From: Ephemerocybe angulata | Taxonomy: Eukaryota > Basidiomycota > Agaricomycetes > Agaricales > Psathyrellaceae | Direction: 5' to 3' | Assembly: GCA_013368325.1 (NCBI GenBank) | Contig: JAACJK010000063.1 | Location: 124,001 to 188,000, forward strand | Length of the DNA: 64,000 nt | Part shown: positions 35,489 to 46,405 of the stretch, piece after piece | How the letters are laid out: every line of letters begins with the position of its first letter | Position numbering within the stretch: position 1 is the stretch's first letter | Translations under genes and position numbers: made by a program | Notes under the pieces: model-generated | Seen by the model: the letters and a program-made list of their open reading frames with translations, nothing else | Database searches by the model: none | What the model was told of the DNA's origin: nothing

Positions 35489-36110
35489 TCAGACATCCGG
35501 GATTGTCCAGGGAGGGACGACGACCGTGGGGGGCGCGGTGGGAAGCGGGCTATCAACTGTCGTACTCGGTGCACCGCAGTTCACAACAGGCGTCGCTGAT
35601 TCCGGTCCGCCCTGGACAGGGTTGCATCCTGGAAGACGCTCGATATCTATATTGACACAGAAAATTAGCATCCCGAAGGTTATTTATGATCCTGATTGGA
35701 TTGAATGGAAACGCACATCGCCCTTCAGTCACTTCGGGCACCTTTGCTGGGACTCTGCAGTTGCTCATGGTGTCGATGTCTTGGAGGGTGAGCACGGTGC
35801 AGTCCTTGGGTATTGCGTATCCGGCGTTGCAGACGTCCCTGGCGCGCTTGAGCGAGTCGCCTTCCCAGCCGAAGACGTAGTCCGCGTGCCGTTCTGCCGT
35901 ACCAGCGGGCGGTCAGGAATATTATAGTGAGTATCTATCATGATTTCTGTGAGGGGAATTGGGACGTACGGGTCTCCCATGCTTAAAATGAATGGCTGGG
36001 TGCTGTCGGTGGGCCAGAGGGCGGGGTCGTTGAATGGGCGTATAGTCTATACGGAGAGGCACTTTAGGGCCTAGGCGAGTAGAAGTTGATAGAACATACA
36101 TCCAATTGGA
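35489..36110 (-). pseudogene. 5'-truncated DUF1996 gene fragment
   Basis: Only the C-terminal part of the family is present: IRPFNDPALWPTDSTQPFIL then SMGDP, HADYVFGWEGDSLKRARDVC, TLQDIDTMSNCRVPAK, GPESATPVVNCGAPSTTV, ending VVPPWTIPDV. The intact gene at 43563..45478 has matching segments (RPFNDPALWPVDG, HADYLFGWEGDALARAMDVC, NCGAPSTT, VPPWSEYGR). No signal peptide or N-terminal half is found upstream, and I could not join the SMGDP and HADYVF exons in phase. A duplicate fragment, probably non-functional. Confidence 0.7.
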
Positions 36111-36632
36111 AAGGTTCTGATATGTTTTCATCTTCGCGAAGTTATTCCGCACGACCACATGGTGCAGCACCAGCTTCGCGAAGGTGTAGAGGGGAAAGGT
36201 AATGACACTTCTTAATTGAGTTGAGTACTTTGTATGGGTTCTATAAGGGGCGGCAATGTGCTAAGCGCAACTTAGGCGCCTTTACCCCATCTTCCGAGGA
36301 TATAAACAGAATGTATACGCCACGTTTTGGGGTTGAGATGTGAAAAAGTCATAAAGAAGCATGAATGTATCTCACAGTACCATCGTCATACTGTCTGCTT
36401 TTGGCAGTTTGGGGTCTGGACAGGCTGATTCGAGCCTGGCCGTGGTTAAGCGCTGGGCGCTTAGGGTTGCTCCCGACGGACGAGTGGGCCACGCAACTGG
36501 GAGACCCGGCCAAGCAGAATATTGCTTTGGGAGCAGAGATGCATAAAGTCTACAAACCATATTACAATGAGATAGTATACTATAGTATACCACAGGACTC
36601 AAGGATACCACATTAACTCCCACACAACACTA

Positions 36633-37283
36633 TCACGGTTGCTTGCGCTTATTCCTCCTACGATGTAACCTGTTAAAAAACCTGAATAGTTAGATTCATT
36701 CAATGGTTCATTATGATCTCTGTAATTCAGAAGACGAAGGATAGACGTACCACTGGGAAACTCTTAGCTCAGATAATCCAAGATCTAGAGCAATCGCCTT
36801 CTGTTCTCGGTCCGAGGGTCGCTTGTTGAGTGCGTACTCTTTCTCCAACCTCGATTGCTGCTCCTCTGTCAGCGGATGTCTGAACCCGAGCTTTGTTCCG
36901 TCGGGAAGAAGTCGACGTGGGGCATCCCTTTGTTCACGATAGAACCTGGAGTTATTTGTAGTAAGTAATATAGTAAGTACGTGAAGGAAAGAGTTGAGAG
37001 TCGAGACATACCACTGATAGACCTTATCGTTCGTCAGGCCAAGAGTGCTGGCTAAATCTTTGCGCTCTTGTATAGTCGGATATGGGCTGGTCTTAAAATG
37101 CAGCTCAAGCGCTTTCGACTGATCCTTGGTTAGCACCACTCTGGCCCGCTTTGGCTTGGCATTCGAGCTGTGCGACTGCTCAGGACTTGAGCATGGGCCG
37201 TCATGGTGCGGCCCCTCGCTGAAGTCAGGATGCTCGTCTTCCCTGTTAAGGAGATCATAAATATTGCTGCGGCGCGATTCCAT
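36633..37283 (-). CDS. Compact double-homeodomain protein, copy 2
   Basis: 167 residues. Exons 37012..37283, 36751..36945, 36633..36669; the last two have the same lengths as in copy 1 (195 and 37). Homeodomain 1: KRARVVLTKDQSKALELHFK, PYPTIQERKDLASTLGL, KVYQWFYREQRDAPRR. Homeodomain 2: PLTEEQQSRLEKEYALNKRP, ALDLGLSELRVSQWLHRRRN then KRKQP and stop. As in copy 1, residue 51 of each recognition helix is Arg instead of Asn. N-terminus MESRRSNIYDLLNREDEHPD. Both upstream and downstream flanks resemble copy 1, so a block of about 1 kb was duplicated. Presumed nuclear transcription regulator; partner and targets unknown. Confidence 0.82.
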
Positions 37284-38065
37284 TCTGGGAGGGTAATGTG
37301 GGATAGACTGGGTCTTGGAAAGCGTCGAGTAGAGAGAGTGCGGATGTTGAAATCCAACAAGCCGCCTTTCTTTTATACCAATACCAATCCCCTACGGCCA
37401 TATACTGAGTGCAAGCAAAGCACAGTCCCGCATACTATTTGACAGTGTGACAGGACAATGCGGGGCTTTGATGCTTTTTTAGAATGGCGCCCAGAGACTC
37501 GATACAAAGCATGTGAGCCGGGATTTCCTGTTATCAAATTGGCTCACCTATGCGTCCAAAATGGCAGCTTGTTCAAGGCATGATATTTGAAACTTGAATG
37601 AGACTCCAAGGGCGTCTACAGAACGTCTACGCCATCGCAGAAATGACTTTTGACAAAGCCAGGAATATAGAATGAATTATGACATCAATCCTGGCCATTG
37701 AACCAAAGCACAGCAGTCTGGTAGACAAATCTTCCTCAACGTTCGAGCCCAAAGCAACGTGCCGATGTGCCTCCATGCTCCAATGAAGGGGAGGTGGTGC
37801 AGGTTGCCTCATTTTTGATTCAATGAGCAAAACAAACTGTTCCGAGGCACGGAGAATATCAGTATAGGCCGACTTTTAGCTATAGTGATATAGTGTATAT
37901 ACGAATGAGGTATATAGTCAGGAAATTATCCACAAAGCAATATCCAGAGTAAAGAATGACAGGTCGCGGATAAGAGACCGATGTGAGTAGTAAGTAGTAA
38001 GCGAAGTCCAAGGTATCAATAGCTATGTATCATGTTCATGTCCATCATGCATGCGAGTCTGGTAT
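37284..38065. other. Upstream region of homeodomain copy 2, with insertion relative to copy 1
   Basis: Bases 37284-37480 match the promoter of copy 1 (GTGTGACAGGACAATGC at both). The match resumes at about 37741 with GCCCAAAGCAACGTG (copy 1: 10067-10081), so some 260 bases are extra here. No gene seen. Confidence 0.55.
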
Positions 38066-41000
38066 TTAAGCGCCTGTGCAAGCGGCTGGAACGGCGACGT
38101 TGTTGGCGTCGTACGCACTAGGAGGAATGTCAGCGAAGTGTCATTGATAAGTGGAAAACGAAGGTATACGTACTTGGGGTATGTGCATCCTGCGACAGGC
38201 CTGCAATGGGTGTGAGTTTCTTATCAGTTTCGGCCGACCTCATGGCAAAAGGGAGCACGTACACATATGCGAGTTCATTGTCATTGGCGTTGTTCCAGCC
38301 GGTGCCGGCATCTACGTCAGGTGCAGCGGTGAAAGTAGGGACGGCAAGGGTCTTGAGGGCTCCGGTTGCCGTGTACGTGGGGAGCGTGTCAGCTGCGAGG
38401 CCGTCGTTCAACGTTGCAGGAGGGAAAACGGGAGTGGCTTGGAGTTGGCCCGCGCCAGCCTGTACGATGTCGATGCTTAGAACGAAGTTCCCGGATAAAA
38501 GAAGGATGAATACGTACACCACCAGTCGCAGTCGCAGGGAACTGGCCATCGAATGGCGTGAAATCGCCCGAGAGTTTGCTACAAGTGCCTGAAACCTCAC
38601 GAGGGTCTAGATGTGACTTTCGTTAGACTTCAAATAGGTATGAAGTTCCCCATGGAATGGCATACCTTTAGGAATCCAACCTTTCTCCATGCCGAGTTTG
38701 TAATGCCACATGGGGCACGACGAGGTCTTGAGGACAGTCGAATCACCGATCTTCCATGTCCAGTAGAAGTAGTTCTGGAGGGCGTCCATGGAAGCCATAG
38801 AAACTTGCTTCAAGCCGGCGATTGTTGCAGCATCCCAGGACTGTCGAGCCAGGACATGTTAGTCTTTCGTTAACATGAAGAGAGACGATTGCCTACAGCC
38901 CAGTCGTTCCAGACATCGCAGCTTGCGGGGTCCTCGTTGCCAATGCCGTTGAGCCAGAGACCACAGTTGTTGATGGCGGTGGAGAACTCTCCGGCGATAG
39001 TCACACCAAAGACTCGCTGAGATCGGTTCATCGAGGTTCCCCAGCCGCTATAAGATCAATCAGAAAAGATTCCTTCTTGAGCTTACAACTATACCTACCA
39101 GGTGTCTGGAGCACTACCAGCCGGTCTGGAAGCAAATGATGTCAGAGGCGGGAATAGATAGATCGAAGTTCGAAGCCCTCACGTTGCGCCCGCAGTGTTA
39201 CCCGAGAATGCAAGGTACTGTTGACAGTATATCAGATTTACCATCCAAGATGTATATCAGCTCGTCATAATGACATACCGGATGCTGGTCAAGAATGAGG
39301 CGGTCAGCTCCAGCAAGGAAGCCTTCCCATCTCGCAGTCTGTGAAACCGAACTGGTCAGGGACAATCTCGGATTGGGGATCCGCAATTACTAGCGACTCA
39401 CGCCCTGGAAGCCTTCATGGATTGCGATGTAAGGGCCATTTCCAGCGCCAAGACCACTATCGAGGATGTTAGCGCGCCCAGATAGCGTAAAGGTCGTCAA
39501 ACAGCACGAACGTTGATTTACGGATGGTCTCGTAGGCCTCGCCGTAGAAGCTCTCGATCTGCTCTGCCCCGGTCTCCCATCGAATTTCATTCACAATGCC
39601 GAACCTATCGATCGTGTTGGCCAGTGATCGGAGACTACTTTAAGAGAAGAGGCTTACATCAGAACGACATCCTTGTACTGCGGCTGGCTGATGAACTCGG
39701 TGAAGATGCGAAGGTAAGTGAGGGTTCGCTGAGCGTTAGCGATTCCCATGACGCCCTTCATGCTGGAAAAGTCGCGTCAGTTGACGAGTGAACTAGTCGA
39801 TGTTGAAGAATTTTGCTTACAAGTTGATATCGCCACCTTTGCCAGAGTGATTCCAGCCGTTTTGGCTTCCGGGGAGACCATGGAAATCGAGGTAGATTCG
39901 GAGACCGTACTTTCGTGCCCAACCAAGCCTATATCGTCCTGGTATGTCAGTAACCTGTATCTTCCTCAGATAATGGTGACACTCACGCCTTCAAGAAGTA
40001 GGTCCATGAGACACCCTGCAAGAACGGCTCATCGTTCATGGTTTCAATCGCCCAATAGCCAATGGGAATGCGAAGCCAGTTGAGGCCGGCGGCTATTACA
40101 ATTTGAAAAGCTAATTAGTATCATCTAGCGTTGCGAAGGTATGCAAAACTGACCGGCAATATCGGCGAAGTCCTTCTCAGTCTAGGACGGGGAAAGCTAT
40201 GCATCAGGTTTTGTGCCCCATCCTCAACGGGAACGCTCACGATGAAAGTCTTGTAGTGATTCTCCATCTCCTCAGCCAGCTTGCTACCCATGGCCTGGGA
40301 CAAGGTCCACTCGTCGGTGACGTGGATGCCCAAGTCGTTTTGGAGGTACTTCTCATACAAGGCAGGGACGATAAATGGTTCCGTGACTGAATGGAACCAA
40401 GAGCGACCATCAGCGACCATATTTCGCATTTTTATCAAAACACCAGTCACTTACCAAGCCATCCACTGCATGTCGATGGATGCAGGCTGTTGTTAGCTTA
40501 CTCCCAGAACAAGGCGACAAAGAGAGACTGACCCAAGATTGACACCATTGATCTTGTCTTGTCCCCACTTCCACTCTTCTCCGATTCGGGGAGTCCAACT
40601 CTGCGCCTTACCGCCGCTGCCCAATGGCTTCTTTGGGTCCGCAAGCCATTCGCCTCCGAATGTGTTGGTGTACGTGAAGGTGGTGCCATCGTCCATTGTG
40701 ATCGTGCTCCCTGTCGTTCCAGACACGACAGCGTTCTGCGGTGTGGTTCCGGTTCCGGCAGTCGAGGTTGGGGTTGGGGAAGCGTCCCCGCCACTGTTGG
40801 ATGAGGACGATGTCCCTCCTGTCGAAGATTTCTTCTTTCCGACTGTCAGGACGAGGCCCAGGATGAGGGCGAGTGCAACGAGAACGAAGATGACAGCGCC
40901 GATGAGGATCTTGACTTTCTTGCTCAATCCCCCTGCTTTCTCTGGCTGCTGGACAGCGCCCGACTCCAAGTTGTGGTTCACCTGGTGTGACCGAGCTCAG

Positions 41001-41119
41001 CCGCTCGTCGTCGCATGCCAGACCAGTGAACATACCTCATCCACAGAACCAGCGCCCGACCCAGGATCTTTTGCCACACCAAAGTGCTCTTTCGACGACG
41101 TATTCGATGGGCCGTCCAT
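38066..41119 (-). CDS. Membrane-anchored GH5 glucan 1,3-beta-glucosidase (exo-1,3-beta-glucanase)
   Basis: Hydrolyses beta-1,3-glucan ends during cell-wall remodelling. A type II anchor ([20 protein letters not shown]) follows a short cytosolic N-terminus ([14 protein letters not shown]), then a Ser/Thr/Gly-rich stalk. GH5 landmarks: [56 protein letters not shown] (acid/base Glu), [19 protein letters not shown] (nucleophile Glu), [10 protein letters not shown]. About a dozen exons; the 5' ones are 41036..41119, 40533..40981, 40455..40465, 40241..40386, 40154..40181. The 11-base micro-exon supplies the GGWL core. Similar to fungal EXG-D type enzymes. The TAAGCGCC octamer overlaps the stop codon. 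I see no break. Confidence 0.9.
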
Positions 41120-42206
41120 GTGGATCCCAGTCGACTAAGGTATGTGACTGGGGTGTTGGGTGGTCGGAATAGAAGGGAAGGGGGAGAAGGGAAGTCGGGA
41201 CGAGAACGGGACAGGGAAGAAACAAAGGAAGGGATAAGAATAAACCAACACACCCTCACATAAAAAGGTACGCGGTCCTACAGCTTCCTACAGCCATCCT
41301 GTGACGTTGGCGGACGAAACCAGATGGGTTTGTTTTCTGATTACTTGTTATTGGTCGCGAGCCTAGCGCGGCGAGGCTCCAGCGCGGCGCGATGCCATCA
41401 TGCCAAGACTTGCAACATGACCCATCCCTCGCATTGGGGTCAATAGACGCCCTATACTTTCTGTGAATCAAGCAGGTTTCCAAAGGCTGAGGTTAACTCA
41501 CGAAGTGGGCGATGAGTGAACCCCATCTTGCAGACCTTCCAGCCTCCAGGAGACCCAAGCAGGATCTCGCTAAAGAATGGAGAGTTAGTTGAATTGAGCC
41601 CCGAGGATCTTTGTCAAACGGGCATCAGAAGCCGCCCTACCAGCCCGGCAACCCCGGCAAAACGCAAAGTTCTAAGCGCCGATGGCGATGCTCAGCAGTA
41701 AAAAGCGTGAATCGTTGCACTGAAACAAGCTTTCAGAACCCTTTCCTCCGAAGGCGCCAACGGTGTAGGCTGTAATAAGCGCCGGGAACACCACTCTGAG
41801 AGTTTCCTTCCTGCATGATCGGGTTGAAGATCTAGAGAGTTGAACCAACCGACCCTGGTGGGTAAAGTTCTCAGTAAGCAAGCGAGAAAGCCGAGGTTAT
41901 ACATACTTGTTTGCACAACTAAATATATTAGCGCCTCAAGTCCTCCCTCAGCCTCCTTCGGGTCAACGCACTGCGCAGGGTTATAGAGACGGAATTAGTC
42001 TGAGATAGATTAATGTATCAATGTCACTGGTCGTCGCTCTAACAAGTATATTAAACAGTTCTGAAGGTATGGGGTTGAATGGATTAAAGACTGTTAGTCG
42101 ACAAGAGAAGAAACAAGAGCGAATGAAGACAACAGATATGGTCTCGCGCACAAAACCCTCAGCCGAATACTCGAACCAAACTTGAACCGAGTCTCATTGA
42201 GATACC
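41120..42206. other. Intergenic region
   Basis: Holds the glucanase promoter and the 3' flank of the Ser-rich gene, with two TAAGCGCC octamers (41673 and 41776). No gene or RNA recognised. Confidence 0.4.
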
Positions 42207-43184
42207 TCAGATGGCATCCGAGTTGGACGCGGATAGAGGAGAAGAACCCGACGACCCATCCTTCTTTGGGCCCTTCATCCCGCTAAAGAGGCGCACTAGC
42301 GAGCCCTTCCCCGGCCCAGCACTCCCACTTGCCGGGGCACCCACCGAAGCTACTGGGAGATCGGATTGGGTAGACGAGCCACCCACCGCAGACACAAAGG
42401 TAACCTCAGGACGAGAGTCCGGACTATACCTCATGACTCCGATAACGTCCTCGTTCCCCTGTACCGGAGGACTCGGAGCTACGCTCGCCGAGCGTCTCTT
42501 CTTTGAGGCCGTGCTGAGAGAGCGCTTGAGCGTGCCCCAAGCCCCTGTGGCAGACGGCGCGCCCAGGGTGTCCGACGGTGTTTCACCAAGCACCGCATAT
42601 CCGTCGCGGCCGGGGCGAGCGTTGGGCGTCGTGTGTGCACGGGAGGGTTTGAGCCTATTGTGCAAAGCGAGGGCGGGCGCAGGTTTGGATGTCTCCGTGG
42701 CACCAGACACCTCATAGCTGGACATGTCTGAGCATTGCAGTAGCCTGTCCGTCTCGCTCTCATTCAACTCGGGGTCGATCAGGCGCCCAGATTTCGGCGA
42801 GAAAGGCCCTTTGCACATGAAGTCCATGTCACTGTCAGTCACAGGCAGCACCTCCTCCGTAGCCGAGAGAGGCCTAATGCTGGTGTCGCGGCGTGAATGA
42901 AGACTACTGGCACTCTTGACTGCGCCGTCCGAGTCGCCGCTGTTCATGTCGATGGGTGAACCAGAGTCCGAGCCAGAGTCCAAGGGAGACGAAGCGAGTG
43001 CGGTAGTGAGCGACAGGAGGCTCGCACTGGGGCGAACGCTTGAGGTAAGATCGCTGGGATCGAGGAACGGGTTGAGAGAGTCTGAGCAAACCGACGCAGT
43101 CTCGAGAGACAGAGTAGTTGTGGACGCGAGGGTGTTCAGGTCCTCCAGGGACGAGGCGAAGAGAGCAGAAGTGTAAGCTGACAT
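42207..43184 (-). CDS. Hypothetical Ser/Thr-rich protein
   Basis: 325 residues in one open frame from the ATG at 43184 (MSAYTSALFASSLEDLNTLA); the frame is open further up to 43328, but that part lies in a probable leader. No signal peptide or TM helix. Long disordered stretches are rich in Ser, Pro, Gly and Asp, with a basic patch TLKRSLSTASKKRRSASV that could be a nuclear localisation signal or kinase site, and an end LVRLFSGMKGPKKDG. No domain recognised. The opposite strand also has open frames, so the call rests on length and composition only. Confidence 0.5.
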   Translation of the reverse strand: MSAYTSALFASSLEDLNTLASTTTLSLETASVCSDSLNPFLDPSDLTSSVRPSASLLSLTTALASSPLDSGSDSGSPIDMNSGDSDGAVKSASSLHSRRDTSIRPLSATEEVLPVTDSDMDFMCKGPFSPKSGRLIDPELNESETDRLLQCSDMSSYEVSGATETSKPAPALALHNRLKPSRAHTTPNARPGRDGYAVLGETPSDTLGAPSATGAWGTLKRSLSTASKKRRSASVAPSPPVQGNEDVIGVMRYSPDSRPEVTFVSAVGGSSTQSDLPVASVGAPASGSAGPGKGSLVRLFSGMKGPKKDGSSGSSPLSASNSDAI

Positions 43185-43562
43185 GGTTGTGTAGGTGGAT
43201 GTCGAGCAAGTAGACGTGCAATAGGACTTCAGGAGGAGGAGCGTACAAGTGACTCTGGAACTTGGGGATGAGTAGAAAGGCTGACCGTCGCTGGTTATAT
43301 ACCTTTCGCACTCCAGCTTGAGGCGCATTGTCGCTGGCTTTGCCCAGATGCCACATGCGAGGTGCTTGATCAGGGACCAAAGCGCTAGCCAGGAGCCTCG
43401 CGTTCATGCAACCAAAGCCAACGAAGCGAGCCGCACGATGGACAAAGCGCCTCCACACAAGAATTAGGGCAACAACGAAGAAAAGAATTGCAATTAGTCA
43501 GCCACCATTTCATAGCAAAGCACAAACGCTAGCTCAATTTGCATATGCAAAACCCATTCTCT

Positions 43563-45478
43563 TCACCTTCCATATTCAGACCAAGGCGGAACAATAACGG
43601 TTGGCGGGGACGTAGGCACAACTCCCTCCGCCGTCGTACTTGGCGCACCGCAGTTCACCACCTGCGTAGCACTCTCCGGCCCTCCCTGTATCGGATTGCA
43701 CCCCGGAAGGCGGTCGAGATCTACAACACCAATTCAAGCACCAGCCGTCAGCATCATTGGACCGATATACCGCGAAGCACAGGTAGTACGGATTTCAGAA
43801 AGAACTAGGCAACTCACATTGACCTTCAACACTCTCCGCCACCTTCGCGGGAAGCCTACAGCTATTCATAGTCTCCACATTCTGCGTGGTGAGTAAAGGA
43901 CACGACGCATCGTCGAACCTGCACACATCCATCGCGCGCGCGAGCGCGTCCCCCTCCCACCCAAAGAGATAATCCGCATGTTGCCCATACCCAGTCCTAC
44001 AAGCAAAAATCGTCATCAGCACATGCACCCAATGACCATGTTCAATCGTAAGTCGGCGTCAGCGTCCTATACTCTCATACACACAGAAGAACCATGTCGG
44101 AAGAAGAAGTAAACCCGACACTTACGGATCTCCCATACTGAGCACGAACGGCTGGCTTCCATCTACAGGCCAGAGCGCGGGGTCGTTGAATGGCCGAGTG
44201 TCCCATACGATCTCGACGAAGAGGAGTGGTAGACGGACTGGATGGCTCGCGGGGCAGTCTGTGCCGAAGAACTGCAAGCCGTCGCGCGCGGGGGTGCCAG
44301 AAGGGTGCTCGACGTGGCTCTATACATCATGCGAGCGTCATTATCATGAGTGCATGGCTGAGCGTTAAGAATGCGTTGAACATACGGAGTGGTCCGCTGG
44401 GTCCAGGTTCACGCCATCCCAACACCTGTCCAAGATTCAAAATCCAAGGTCATCCAACAATTCTTGAATGAAACTGTTTGTATCACGTACTGTGGAAAGT
44501 ATACAGTCGACCTAATCCCACCCGTACACACCCCCACCGGCAAATGCACCGAATCATCAGGGCCCCTGCCAGGCGACCCCATCGACCCCATATCCGTGCC
44601 CTGGAAGCAGCGGAACGTGAGCGCATGCGCCGCCGTCGAGGGTGGCCCGTCCGTGTCGGCATACGCATCCCTCCTGCGCATGGGGTTGCCCACGATCATT
44701 CGGAATCCCTTTCGAAGGCGATGAGATATGTAAGCCTCGATGACTGGTAGAGGGAGCGAGTACTAACGGGTTTGAACGGCACAATGGTGAGGTTCTTCGT
44801 AGGCGCGCGCGGCTGGAAGTAGTAAACGGTCATACCGCCGGCAGATATCCCAGGTCCAGTTCCATGGTTCGCCATTTGGGGCACCTGTATACCATCGCAA
44901 GGTGATACCGTCAGCCTACACGGCTAGGGGTCTCGAGGAACGAAGAAAGATCCAAGAGACTTGGGGGAATCGGGCGCACCCGAATGAAACTCCCGTTTGG
45001 GTGCTTGAAGTACATCGCCGCGGTCCAGTAATTCGATTTATCCTCCTTGAATCTGCACGTCGTGCATGTGGCCATCGTCCCAACGTCTCCAGCGTCCGGG
45101 TACATGCTCAAGTTGAAGCTTAGTATAGTTAAACTGTTAGAAAAAGCTACCAGGGGTTTAGAACTGAAGGTACCAACGCATTCTGTCGTGGTCAACCCGA
45201 TATCGCACAGATGAGTTCGCATTTAAAGCCAACGAAGGCAGAGAGGGGAAAGGAAGTGGATACTCACCCCGCCCACAACCTGATGCACATGAGGCGACAC
45301 CTCCCCAGGCGTAACAAGCCTAGTCCTCCATTAAGCAAACGGGTCTCGAGGACTAGGCGAATGCTACGCACGGATCGAACCTCTCCGTGACGAGCTGCGA
45401 GCACGGAAAACGTAGAAGAGCAAGGACAGGCGATAACTGCAGGGACAGCCAGAGTGCTGCCAGAAACCCAAAGCGCAT
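43563..45478 (-). CDS. Secreted DUF1996-domain protein
   Basis: DUF1996 proteins are fungal extracellular proteins of unknown activity. Start MRFGFLAALWLSLQLSPVLA is a signal peptide, followed by the family N-terminus QLVTERFDP, which splices to PGEVSPHVHQVVGG (near 45290). Further segments: FPRLLPAD-like Cys-rich exons, the His/Asp-rich middle, RPFNDPALWPVDG, QHADYLFGWEGDALARAMDV, CPLLTTQNVETMNSCRLPAK, and the C-terminus PESATQVVNCGAPSTTAEGV then VIVPPWSEYGR and stop. Around eight exons, not all mapped. The paralogous fragment at 35489..36110 matches its 3' end. Confidence 0.8.
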
Positions 45479-46405
45479 CGCGAGCAGAGCGAGAGGGATG
45501 GAATAGAAGGAGAAGAGGCGTTCTTGATGGAGTCGATCGACTATTTGGAGCTTGGAGTACAAGCAAGCCGAGAAAGAGCAGAGAGTGCCTCGGAACATCC
45601 CACTCAGGGAGGCAGTTCCTCCTGGTGCAGAAAGAGAAACATTATCGAAACTCAGAACCGTCCCGGAAGAGTCCAATCGGAAGCGTTCGCCAAACAACAT
45701 TGATCAGAGAAGCCGAAAGATGTCCGAGCCAACCCCCAGACTTTCGACACAGGTTCAAAGAAGCTGCCCCGCAAAAGTAAGGAAAGCTTCAGTTTATCCG
45801 ATTGAAATGAGTCGCGCTGGAAGAACACATCGCTATTGAGATGGTCAGCTTCCACCGCACCGATAGGACAAAGAACGGACCTATACATCCTGCCTTAACC
45901 GGCACCTTGAAGATAGTCGCTCAGAATAACCAACAGACTGGACGTAGGCGAAGAAAGAGAAAAATTGCACAAGAAATTGGAACCCCTCTCCACATCCCAA
46001 CGCCCTCGTCACCTAGTTCTCAGCAACAGCAGGCAGCGACGCGGTCAAGAAGGGAGAGAGCAGGTCAGCCGAGATGCGCCGCTTGCCAGCAGTTGCCAGC
46101 CCGAATGGTGAGAACGAACACGTGACTCATGACGGACGCGTCCACTGAGCGCGACGCGCCTCCATCACTCCTCCCCACTTTTCCTGGGAGAGTTCACTTT
46201 GTCGAAGCGGGTTCCCCTCTCCAGTTTTTCACATGACCCTCTGTCTCTCCTGCTCTTGTACTGCGTGTTTGAGTGGATTCCGGAAGAGACTGACTAAGCG
46301 CCAAAGATCGAACAATCCCGCGCAAATAGGCGCTTAAGTCTCAGCCAAGTCTCAGCTGTCTTGCCCATCGTGGAGCTCTTCACTTCTGTCCTCCCACCAC
46401 CCACC
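45479..46405. other. Divergent promoter region
   Basis: Between the 5' ends of the DUF1996 and HNH-like genes. Two TAAGCGCC octamers lie as an inverted pair at 46295..46302 and 46329..46336, 70-110 bases before the HNH start. No gene recognised. Confidence 0.45.

Noticed and set aside
42211..42717. 168-codon frame opposite the Ser-rich gene
   Set aside because: The minus-strand frame is twice as long and has a better start; composition of this one is that of a shadow.
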